9,271 nucleotides of DNA from Pseudomonadota bacterium (GTDB lineage Bacteria > Pseudomonadota > Alphaproteobacteria > Sphingomonadales > Sphingomonadaceae). Position 1 is the first letter of the stretch. Each line of letters opens with the position of its first letter. A model generated the notes under the pieces. That model had not been told where the DNA came from, searched no databases, and saw only the letters and a program-made list of their open reading frames with translations. The translations under genes and the position numbers were made by a program. The DNA is taken from contig JAFAEZ010000039.1 in the NCBI GenBank assembly GCA_023423775.1, positions 1 to 9,271 on the forward strand, in the 5' to 3' direction. Positions 1-5,781 of the stretch are shown here, in pieces.

Positions 1-1
1 G

Positions 2-94
2 CTCAAGTCGCGCCGCGCCGCAGCCGCCGCGCCGCGCCGCGCCGAGCAGCCCCGCGACAGCGATTTCTTGCAAAACCAGGGCGGTATTTACTAG
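2..94 (+). CDS. 3' end of a gene entering from the left; possibly penicillin-binding protein 1A (partial)
   Basis: Thirty codons are open from base 2 to a TAG at 92-94. The first part is a low-complexity GCC/CGC tract (about 9-44) that encodes an Arg/Ala/Pro-rich stretch. It is followed by an ordinary-looking C-terminus ending RDSDFLQNQGGIY. A basic, disordered linker closed by a short conserved tail is compatible with the C-terminus of a bifunctional penicillin-binding protein 1A (mrcA/ponA). From memory, that gene often sits directly upstream of prfB in alphaproteobacteria. This is inference from neighbourhood only: no catalytic domain is inside the window, and other frames through the tract are also open for some distance. 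The end of a gene here is fairly likely; its identity is uncertain. Confidence 0.4.
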   Translation, partial: LKSRRAAAAAPRRAEQPRDSDFLQNQGGIY

Positions 95-152
95 GGCCGC
101 AGACAAGCGGCCCATATTCCGGCGCAAGCCTGAATCCAGCCAGAAATGAAGT

Positions 153-178
153 CTGGGCCCCGGCTTTCCGGGGACCAG
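153..178. repeat. strong intergenic hairpin, possible dispersed palindromic repeat or terminator
   Basis: Arms at 153-163 and 168-178 pair over 11 positions with one G-A mismatch, closing a 4-base loop (CTTT). The core is CCCCGG/CCGGGG. It lies in the gap before prfB and stops just short of the prfB ribosome binding site at 185-188. No T-run follows (the next bases are TCATTT), so it is not a classical intrinsic terminator. The surrounding text resembles the CCCCGGCTTTC-type palindromes scattered between genes in many sphingomonad genomes, but no second copy was found in this window. Confidence 0.5.
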
Positions 179-195
179 TCATTTGGAGACCTCCG

Positions 196-1323
196 ATGCG
201 CGCCGAAGCGCAAGCCCATGTCGACCAGATCCGGTCCGCCCTCGCGCTGCTGCGCCGCTTCCTCGACTGGGATCGCGCGCTGCGCCGGCTCGACGAGCTC
301 AACAACCGGGTCGAGGATCCGACGCTGTGGAACGACGCCAAGCTCGCCCAGTCGGTGATGCGTGAACGTCGCCGGCTGGACGAGGCGATCTCCGCGACCA
401 AGGCGATCGAGAAGGAACTGGACGACACGATCGAGCTGGCCGAGATGGCCGAAGCCGAGGGCGACGACGCCCTGGTCGATGATGCGGTCGCCGCGCTCGC
501 CGAGCTCGCCGAGCGGGCCGAGAAGGACAAGGTCACGGCGCTTCTGGCCGGCGAGGCCGACGCCAACGACACCTATATCGAGATCAATTCCGGGGCCGGC
601 GGGACCGAGAGCAACGACTGGGCCGGCATGCTGCTGCGCATGTACCAGCGCTGGGCCGAGCGGCGCGGCATGAAGGTCGAACTGGTCGATTACCATTCCG
701 GCGAGCAGGCCGGGATCAAGTCGGCAACGCTGCTGGTCAAGGGCGAGAATGCCTATGGCTACGCCAAGACCGAGAGCGGCGTGCACCGCCTCGTCCGCAT
801 CAGCCCCTATGACAGCTCGGCGCGGCGCCACACCAGCTTCGCCTCGGTGTGGGTCTATCCGGTAGTCGACGAGAATATCGAGATCGAGATCAACGAGTCC
901 GAGCTCAGGATCGACACCTACCGCGCCTCGGGCGCCGGCGGCCAGCACATCAACACGACCGATTCGGCGGTGCGCATCACCCACCTGCCGACCGGCATCG
1001 TCGTCCAGTGCCAGAACCAGCGATCGCAGCACAAGAACAAGGCCGAGGCGTTCAACCAGCTTCGCGCCCGCCTCTACGAGGCCGAGCTGCAGAAGCGCGA
1101 GGCCGAGGCCAACGCCACCGCGGCCAGCAAGACCGATATCGGCTGGGGTCACCAGATCCGCTCCTACGTGCTCCAGCCCTATCAGCTGGTGAAGGATCTT
1201 CGCACCGGCGTGACCTCCACCGCCCCGTCGGACGTGCTCGACGGCGATCTCGACCGGTTCATGGCCGCGGCTCTGTCGCAACGCGTGACCGGCGAGAAGG
1301 TCGAAGTCGAAGATGTGGACTAG
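196..1323 (+). CDS. prfB: peptide chain release factor 2 (RF2)
   Basis: RF2 reads UGA and UAA stop codons in the ribosomal A site and triggers release of the finished protein. The 375-residue product is nearly the same length as E. coli RF2. An N-terminal helical domain (about 1-110) is followed by the stop-codon-reading domain with tripeptide S203-P204-Y205, where E. coli has SPF, and by the catalytic loop G248-G249-Q250 in RASGAGGQHIN. Residue 244, matching E. coli position 246, is Ala, as in most bacteria and unlike the Thr of E. coli K-12. The C-terminus carries the usual QPYQLVKDLRTG segment. ATG 196 has GGAG at 185-188, seven bases upstream. The gene is one continuous frame: where E. 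coli has CTT TGA C for its +1 frameshift, this gene reads CTC GAC (Leu23-Asp24), so that autoregulation is absent. The methyltransferase start overlaps its last codons. Confidence 0.97.
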   Translation: MRAEAQAHVDQIRSALALLRRFLDWDRALRRLDELNNRVEDPTLWNDAKLAQSVMRERRRLDEAISATKAIEKELDDTIELAEMAEAEGDDALVDDAVAALAELAERAEKDKVTALLAGEADANDTYIEINSGAGGTESNDWAGMLLRMYQRWAERRGMKVELVDYHSGEQAGIKSATLLVKGENAYGYAKTESGVHRLVRISPYDSSARRHTSFASVWVYPVVDENIEIEINESELRIDTYRASGAGGQHINTTDSAVRITHLPTGIVVQCQNQRSQHKNKAEAFNQLRARLYEAELQKREAEANATAASKTDIGWGHQIRSYVLQPYQLVKDLRTGVTSTAPSDVLDGDLDRFMAAALSQRVTGEKVEVEDVD

Positions 1324-2002
1324 GGCGGCCCTCTTCCCGATCCTGCTCCTGACGGCCGGCTGCGAGAAGCCGGCCCCGCAATCGCCGTTCCCGGCGCCGC
1401 AGCGGCCGGTCGCCCCGATCGTGTCGCCGCGCTACTCCAACGAGGACGCGCGCGACGCCGCCGGCGAGGCCGAGACGGTGATGGAGCTGGCCGAGATCCG
1501 CCCCGGCATGAGCGTCGCCGATATCGGCGCCGGCGAGGGCTATTACACCGTCCGCCTCTCGCCCTTGGTCGGCGACGAGGGCCGCGTGCTCGCGCAGGAT
1601 ATCGTGCCGGCGACGCGCGACGCGCTAGCCCAGCGCGTCAACCGCGAGAATCTGGAGAATATCGCGGTCAAGCTCGGTGAGCCTAACGATCCCAAGCTGC
1701 CCCCGGCCTCGTTCGATCGCATCTTCCTCATCCACATGTATCATGAGGTGGAGCGGCCGAGCGAGTTCCTGTGGCACCTGCGCGACGGGCTCAAGAAGCA
1801 CGGCCGCGTCGTGGTCGTCGATGCCGACCGCCCGACCGACCGCCACGGCACCCCGCCCAAATTGCTGGTCTGCGAGTTCGCCGCGGTCGGCTACGAGCTC
1901 ACCCGTTTCGAACGGCTCGGCGATTCGGAATCCTATTTCGCGCAGTTCGAGGCGCGCGGCGCCAAGCCCGCACCCCAGGACATCCGCAGCTGCCCGGCCT
2001 GA
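1313..2002 (+). CDS. predicted lipoprotein with a class I SAM-dependent methyltransferase fold
   Basis: The 229-residue product starts with a short lipoprotein signal, MWTRAALFPILLLTAGC, with lipobox TAGC and the acceptor Cys at 17. A Pro-rich linker follows to about residue 38. The rest is a Rossmann-type methyltransferase: motif I VADIGAGEG at 68-76, an acidic strand end near AQD (94-96), and HMYHEV at 141-146 in the motif IV region, as in UbiE-like and 'predicted methyltransferase' (COG4798-type) proteins. ATG 1313 lies 11 bases inside the end of prfB, in another frame, so the two are probably co-transcribed. The next in-frame ATG (Met57, base 1481) would leave almost nothing before motif I, which supports the upstream start. 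The substrate cannot be told. A SAM-binding fold behind an export signal is odd, because SAM is not known to be available in the periplasm; the domain may bind another ligand. It ends 10 bases from the convergent minus-strand gene. Confidence 0.85.
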   Translation: MWTRAALFPILLLTAGCEKPAPQSPFPAPQRPVAPIVSPRYSNEDARDAAGEAETVMELAEIRPGMSVADIGAGEGYYTVRLSPLVGDEGRVLAQDIVPATRDALAQRVNRENLENIAVKLGEPNDPKLPPASFDRIFLIHMYHEVERPSEFLWHLRDGLKKHGRVVVVDADRPTDRHGTPPKLLVCEFAAVGYELTRFERLGDSESYFAQFEARGAKPAPQDIRSCPA

Positions 2003-2012
2003 GCGCGAAGCT

Positions 2013-2414
2013 TCAAAGCAGGCCCATCGCCCGGAAGCTGCGAAAGACGCCGTCTGCAAAGATCAGGTGGTCGTGCAATCTGATCTCCAGCGCTGAGGCC
2101 GCATCGTGCAGCCGCCGCGTGCTGGCGATATCGACGGCGCTCGGCTCCGGGTCGCCGCTCGGATGGCAATGCGCCAGCACCAGGCCTGCGGCGTCGAGCC
2201 GCAATGCTTCGGTCAGGATAGCCCGCACTGGCAGGTCGACGGCGACGTCGTTGCCGTCACGGATGAGGATGCCCAGCAACCCCCGGCTGCGGTCGCAATA
2301 GGCCGCCGCGAGCCGCTCCGCCGTGCAGCCCGCAAAGCGCGGCCGGAGCAGGGTCGCGGCGTCATGAACGGTACGGAGCACCGGCGGGGCCATGTCCGGC
2401 TTGTGCCACCGCAC
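2013..2414 (-). CDS. short RadC/JAB (JAMM-type) domain protein
   Basis: The 133-residue product matches the C-terminal domain of RadC-type proteins. It carries H82-C-H84-P-S-G-D with S92 and D95, which is the JAMM zinc pattern HxH-x7-S-x2-D, and then the family's DHLIFADG (115-122) and a terminal SFRAMGLL. It lacks the N-terminal helix-hairpin-helix region of full RadC (about 220 residues), and the glutamate that normally precedes the motif is not evident in IRDGNDVAVDLP (51-62). The family was once tied to DNA repair, but its biochemical role is unsettled, so no function is assigned. The start is unsure: GTG at 2412-2414 gives 133 residues and ATG at 2391-2393 gives 126; neither has a clear ribosome binding site. 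The stop lies 10 bases from the methyltransferase stop, tail to tail, and the gene is divergent from thyA. Confidence 0.83.
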   Translation of the reverse strand: MRWHKPDMAPPVLRTVHDAATLLRPRFAGCTAERLAAAYCDRSRGLLGILIRDGNDVAVDLPVRAILTEALRLDAAGLVLAHCHPSGDPEPSAVDIASTRRLHDAASALEIRLHDHLIFADGVFRSFRAMGLL

Positions 2415-2512
2415 GCCGCGTTGATGGCGCGGAGACCGCTCCGGAACGGAGACCGTATCGGAGGCTTCGCCGACGCTTGGAAAGCAGCGCGGCTCCCGCC
2501 ATAAGCGATGCC
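2415..2512. promoter_or_regulatory. divergent intergenic region between the RadC-like gene and thyA, with CGGAG repeats
   Basis: This is the only divergent junction in the window, so promoters for both sides should lie here or inside the flanking genes. It contains a 9-base direct repeat CGGAGACCG at 2430-2438 and 2447-2455. A further CGGAG lies at 2459-2463, and an inverted CTCCG at 2439-2443 pairs with 2447-2451 around a GAA loop. The repeat starts are 17 and 12 bases apart. Such clustering could be an operator, but short GC-rich repeats arise easily in this base composition. No convincing promoter was found for the minus-strand gene. Confidence 0.3.
2477..2505 (+). promoter_or_regulatory. 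candidate thyA promoter giving a leaderless transcript
   Basis: TTGGAA at 2477-2482 and CATAAG at 2500-2505 are each 4 of 6 matches to the -35 (TTGACA) and -10 (TATAAT) consensus, separated by 17 bases. A start site about 7 bases after the -10 box would fall at 2512-2513, on the thyA ATG itself. This agrees with the lack of a Shine-Dalgarno sequence before thyA. Both boxes are imperfect, so this remains a candidate. Confidence 0.3.
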
Positions 2513-3307
2513 ATGCAGCCTTATCAGCAATTGCTCGCCCGGATTCTCTCCGAGGGCGTCGAGCAGCAGGACCGGACCGGCGTCGGCACCTTGAGCGTGT
2601 TCGGGCACCAGATGCGCTTCGACCTCAGCCAGGGCTTCCCTTTGGTGACGACCAAGAAGCTGCATTTGCGCTCGATCATCATCGAATTGCTCTGGTTCCT
2701 GAAGGGCGACACCAATGTCGGCTACCTGCAGGACAACAAGGTCAGCATCTGGGACGAATGGGCCGACGAGAATGGCGATCTCGGCCCGGTCTACGGCAAG
2801 CAATGGCGCGACTGGGTGGGGCCGGACGGGCGCCACATCGACCAGATCGCGATGCTGATCGACCAGATCAACAACAACCCCGCCTCGCGCCGCCAGATCG
2901 TCTCGGCCTGGAATCCGGCCGAGATCGACCGCATGGCGCTGGCGCCGTGCCATTGCCTGTTCCAGACCCAAGTTGCGGCCGGCAAATTGAACCTCCAGCT
3001 CTACCAGCGCAGCGCCGACGTCTTCCTCGGCGTGCCGTTCAACATCGCCAGCTACGCTTTGCTCACCCACATGCTCGCCGACCAATGCGGCCTGGAGCCG
3101 GGCACCTTCATCTGGACCGGCGGCGACTGCCACCTTTACTCTAATCACCTCGAGCAGGCGCAACTCCAGCTCAGCCGCGAACCGCGACCGCTCCCCAGGC
3201 TCGTCATCAAGCGCCGCCCGGACGCGATCGACGGCTACGAATATGAGGATTTCGAGATCCTCGACTACGATCCCCACCCCCACATCAAGGCGCCGGTGGC
3301 GGTGTGA
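2513..3307 (+). CDS. thyA: thymidylate synthase
   Basis: ThyA methylates dUMP to dTMP using methylene-tetrahydrofolate, which it leaves as dihydrofolate. The product is 264 residues, the same as E. coli ThyA, and aligns without shifts in numbering at the active site. The catalytic Cys is C146 in ALAPCHC. The dUMP phosphate is held by R21, R126, R127 and R166, and nucleotide recognition uses D169, N177, H207 and Y209. The C-terminus ends IKAPVAV, as expected for the closing tail. ATG 2513 is chosen because MQPYQQLLARIL matches the usual N-terminus; an in-frame TTG at 2477 would add 12 residues unlike the family. No Shine-Dalgarno sequence precedes the ATG (see the candidate promoter at 2477-2505). 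The stop overlaps the folA start by four bases, which couples production of dihydrofolate to its reduction. Confidence 0.98.
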   Translation: MQPYQQLLARILSEGVEQQDRTGVGTLSVFGHQMRFDLSQGFPLVTTKKLHLRSIIIELLWFLKGDTNVGYLQDNKVSIWDEWADENGDLGPVYGKQWRDWVGPDGRHIDQIAMLIDQINNNPASRRQIVSAWNPAEIDRMALAPCHCLFQTQVAAGKLNLQLYQRSADVFLGVPFNIASYALLTHMLADQCGLEPGTFIWTGGDCHLYSNHLEQAQLQLSREPRPLPRLVIKRRPDAIDGYEYEDFEILDYDPHPHIKAPVAV

Positions 3308-3792
3308 GCGACATCACCATCGTCGTGGCGCGCGCCGACAACGGCATCATCGGCAAGGACGGCACGCTTCCCTGGCACCTCCCGGCCGACCTCAAGCATT
3401 TCAAGGCGGTGACGAGCGGCTCGGCCATGATCATGGGCCGCAAGACCTTCGACAGCCTGCCGGGTTTGCTGCCCGGCCGCCGTCACATCGTGGTAACGCG
3501 CGATCGGAGCTGGACCGCGAAGGGGGCGGAGGTCGCGCACACGGCGGAGGAAGCGCTGGCGCTGGCCGGCGCGGACCCGGTCACCGTGATCGGCGGCGCC
3601 GAGATCATCGCGCTTTTCCAGCCGCGGGCGACCGCCTTCGAGCTGACCGAAGTGCATTGCGAGGCCGCCGGCGACACCAGCCTTCCACCGCCCGACCCCG
3701 CTTTGTGGCGCGAAGTCTCACGCGAAGCGCACCCGGCCGAGGAAGGCCGTCCCGCCTACAGCTTCGTGCGGCTGGAACGGCATGGCGGCTAG
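3304..3792 (+). CDS. folA: dihydrofolate reductase
   Basis: FolA reduces dihydrofolate to tetrahydrofolate with NADPH, recycling what ThyA makes; it is the target of trimethoprim. The 162-residue product is typical in size. It shows the substrate loop GIIGKDGTLPWHLPADL with catalytic D29 and F33, the NADPH-binding stretch MGRKTFDSLPG (44-54), R59 in LPGRR (the expected folate-glutamate contact), the nucleotide motif IGGAE (96-100), T115 in ELTEV, and the GDTSLP strand (123-128). The start is GTG 3304, inside the last bases of thyA (overlap 3304-3307, GTGA), so translational coupling is likely. No mutation known to me as a resistance change is evident, but resistance cannot be judged by eye. 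Confidence 0.97.
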   Translation: MSDITIVVARADNGIIGKDGTLPWHLPADLKHFKAVTSGSAMIMGRKTFDSLPGLLPGRRHIVVTRDRSWTAKGAEVAHTAEEALALAGADPVTVIGGAEIIALFQPRATAFELTEVHCEAAGDTSLPPPDPALWREVSREAHPAEEGRPAYSFVRLERHGG

Positions 3793-3824
3793 GCACGCCC
3801 CCGGCGCCTTTCTATAGAGGCCCG

Positions 3825-4751
3825 ATGGAGCGGCTCGACGGCGGCTCGGCGGTTCCGGCCCATCTGCGTGGCGGCATCGTCGCGCTGGGCAATTTCGACG
3901 GATTTCACGCGGGCCTCCAGGCGGTGGTGGGCCGGGCGATCGAACGCGCCCGTGCCGAGGGCCGGCCGGCGCTCGTCGCCACGTTCGACCCGCACCCTGT
4001 CCGCTTCTTCAAGCCCGACGTCCCGCCCTTTCGCCTCACCACGCTCGACCAGCGCGAGCGCCTGTTCGGTGCGGCCGGCGCCGACGCGATGATCGTCTTC
4101 CATTTCGACGCCGAACTCGCCTCCACCACGGCCGAAGATTTCGTCGCCGACCGGCTGGTGAGCCGCATCGGCGCGGCGGGGGTCGTCACCGGCGAGGATT
4201 TCACCTTCGGCAAGGGCCGCGGCGGCAATATTGAGGTGCTGCGCCGCCTCGGCGCCGAGCACGGCCTATCGGTCGACGCCGTGGCGCCGATCCTCGCCGG
4301 TGACGAGCCCGTCTCCTCCAGCCGCATCCGCGAGGCGCTGCAAGCGGGCGATTGCGAAACGGCGGCGCGGCTGCTGACGCGGCCGTTCGCCATTGAGGGC
4401 GTGGTCGAGCATGGTGACAAGCGCGGCCGCGCGATCGGCTACCCCACCGCCAATCTCAACATCCGCAACTATCTCCGCCCGCGCTACGGCATCTATGCGG
4501 TACGCGGGCGCCTCGCCGACGGTCGCGTGCTGGACGGCGCCGCCAATATCGGCGTCCGGCCGAGCTTCACCCCGCCCAAGGAATTGCTCGAGCCCTATTT
4601 CTTCAATTTCAGCGAGGATCTGTACGGCCAGACGATCGAGGTCGAGCTGATCAGCTTCATCCGCCCGGAGGCCCGGTTCGAGATCATCGACGACCTGATC
4701 GCGCGCATGAAGCAGGATTGCGCCGAGGCGAAAAGGCGGCTGAAAGCGTGA
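3825..4751 (+). CDS. ribF: bifunctional riboflavin kinase / FAD synthetase
   Basis: RibF phosphorylates riboflavin to FMN and adenylylates FMN to FAD. The product is 308 residues, the family norm. The N-terminal adenylyltransferase domain (about 15-170) shows GNFDGFHAGL at 22-31, ATFDPHP at 52-58, GEDFTFGKGRGG at 123-134, and SSSRIR at 164-169. The C-terminal kinase domain (about 185-308) has GYPTAN at 205-210 (T208 and N210 expected to bind Mg-ATP), NIGVRPSF at 241-248, and LLEPYFFNFSEDLYG with E256 as the likely catalytic base. The oddity is L31: the usual HxGH reads H28-A-G-L31, so the second His is lost. ATG 3825 is supported by AGAGG at 3816-3820, four bases upstream, and by the family N-terminus. 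The open frame running upstream over folA is not coding. The stop overlaps the next gene by four bases. Confidence 0.95.
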   Translation: MERLDGGSAVPAHLRGGIVALGNFDGFHAGLQAVVGRAIERARAEGRPALVATFDPHPVRFFKPDVPPFRLTTLDQRERLFGAAGADAMIVFHFDAELASTTAEDFVADRLVSRIGAAGVVTGEDFTFGKGRGGNIEVLRRLGAEHGLSVDAVAPILAGDEPVSSSRIREALQAGDCETAARLLTRPFAIEGVVEHGDKRGRAIGYPTANLNIRNYLRPRYGIYAVRGRLADGRVLDGAANIGVRPSFTPPKELLEPYFFNFSEDLYGQTIEVELISFIRPEARFEIIDDLIARMKQDCAEAKRRLKA

Positions 4752-5716
4752 GCAAGTGGAAGATCGCCGCCATCACCTTTGCGGTATTCGCGGTGATCGT
4801 TTCCCTCCTCAACGCCTCTTGGATCGCGCCGACGCCGACCGGCAAGCTGCTCCTGGTCGCCCACCGCGGCATCGCCCAGCAATTCGACCGCGCCGGCATC
4901 GACAACCAGACCTGCACGGCCACGCGAATCCGCCCGCCCGAGCACAATTTCATCGAGAACACGCTCTTCTCGATGCGGCACGCGGTCCGCCTCGGCGCCG
5001 ACGTGATCGAGCTCGACGTGGCGCCCACCGCTGACGGGAAGATGGTCGTCTTCCACGATTGGACCCTCGACTGCCGCACCGACGGCAAAGGGGAGGTGCG
5101 CGACCACCAGCTCGCCGACCTCAAGAAGCTCGACATCGGCTACGGCTATACGGCCGACGGCGGCCGCACCTTCCCGCTGCGCGGCCGCGGGATCGGGGCC
5201 ATGCCGACCGTCGAAGAAGTGCTCCAGGGAATGGGCCGCACGCCGCTGATGTTCAACTTCAAGAGCCGCGACCCGAACGAGGCCGACCTGCTGCTCGCCG
5301 CCTTCGCGCGCGCCGGCGTGAAGCCCGACCAGCGTCATTCTTTCTACGGCGACCCGGCGGCCGTCGCGCGAATGAAGCAGCACGTTCCAGACGCGTGGAC
5401 CTTCACCAAGGACGACGCCAAGGCCTGCCTGGTCGATTATGCGAAGCTCGGCTGGACCGGCTTCGTGCCCGAGAGCTGCCGCGACACCACCGTGTTCGTG
5501 CCGCTCAACTACCAATGGGCGATCTGGGGCTGGCCCAACCGCTTCCTCGACCGCATGGCCAAAGCCAACAGCAAGGTCATCCTGACGGGCGATTACAAGG
5601 ACGGCGTCGGCGCCGGCATCGAGCGCCCCGAACAGCTCGCCGACGTGCCGCGCGCGTATCGCGGCTACCTCTGGGTCGAGGATTTCTACAATGTCGGGCG
5701 CGCCCTGCAGCGCTGA
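4748..5716 (+). CDS. glycerophosphodiester phosphodiesterase family protein, membrane-anchored
   Basis: GDPD enzymes hydrolyse glycerophosphodiesters from phospholipid breakdown to glycerol-3-phosphate and an alcohol. The 322-residue product begins with a single hydrophobic segment (about 6-24), probably a signal anchor or signal peptide placing the domain in the periplasm. The family landmarks are H39-R40-G41, E70-N71-T72, E88-x-D90, TADGK (94-98) and H103-D104. Two features differ from the common pattern. About 25 extra residues lie between HRG and ENT. The strand that normally reads E-x-K reads N170-F-K172, replacing a usual metal ligand. Four Cys (56, 109, 227, 244) could form disulfides if it is exported. 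GTG 4748 is chosen because it overlaps the ribF stop (GTGA, 4748-4751) and has AAGG at 4733-4736; an in-frame ATG at 4718 is less likely. Substrate and activity are unproven. Confidence 0.85.
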   Translation: MSKWKIAAITFAVFAVIVSLLNASWIAPTPTGKLLLVAHRGIAQQFDRAGIDNQTCTATRIRPPEHNFIENTLFSMRHAVRLGADVIELDVAPTADGKMVVFHDWTLDCRTDGKGEVRDHQLADLKKLDIGYGYTADGGRTFPLRGRGIGAMPTVEEVLQGMGRTPLMFNFKSRDPNEADLLLAAFARAGVKPDQRHSFYGDPAAVARMKQHVPDAWTFTKDDAKACLVDYAKLGWTGFVPESCRDTTVFVPLNYQWAIWGWPNRFLDRMAKANSKVILTGDYKDGVGAGIERPEQLADVPRAYRGYLWVEDFYNVGRALQR

Positions 5717-5781
5717 GGCTGCACGGGTCCGCGGCAAAGAGGCTGTTCCCAATCCCCTTCCTCCTGCTAAAGCCGCGCGCG

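Noticed and set aside
9..44. GCC/CGC-rich tract at the left edge as a repeat array
   Set aside because: The units are irregular and the tract is most simply read as codons for an Arg/Ala/Pro-rich tail.
91..1281. Long open frame on the minus strand opposite prfB (396 codons)
   Set aside because: prfB is certain on the other strand; GC-rich codon bias keeps the opposite strand open. The product has no recognisable motif and is a Leu/Gly/Val-rich shadow.
1996..2024. Inverted repeat GGCCTG/CAGGCC spanning the convergent stop codons, with GAAGCTTC in the loop, as a two-way terminator
   Set aside because: The stem is only 6 bases with a 17-base loop and no T-run on either strand; too weak to call.
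2477..2512. TTG start giving thyA 12 extra residues
   Set aside because: The extension does not resemble ThyA N-termini, and the 264-residue form from ATG 2513 matches E. coli residue for residue.
3243..3824. Frame open upstream of ribF across folA, suggesting a longer RibF
   Set aside because: The extra part is Arg/His/Gly-rich and unlike any domain, while folA in the other frame is unmistakable; AGAGG precedes ATG 3825.
5059..5781. Frame open upstream of ileS for over 700 bases, suggesting a much longer IleS or a fusion
   Set aside because: The upstream part overlaps the GDPD gene in another frame and encodes Arg/Pro-rich shadow sequence. The IleS family N-terminus begins at ATG 5782.
5717..5781. 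Promoter or leader regulating ileS in the 65-base gap
   Set aside because: No hexamer pair with proper spacing and no stable structure was found. T-box control of ileS is a Gram-positive feature and its motifs are not seen here.
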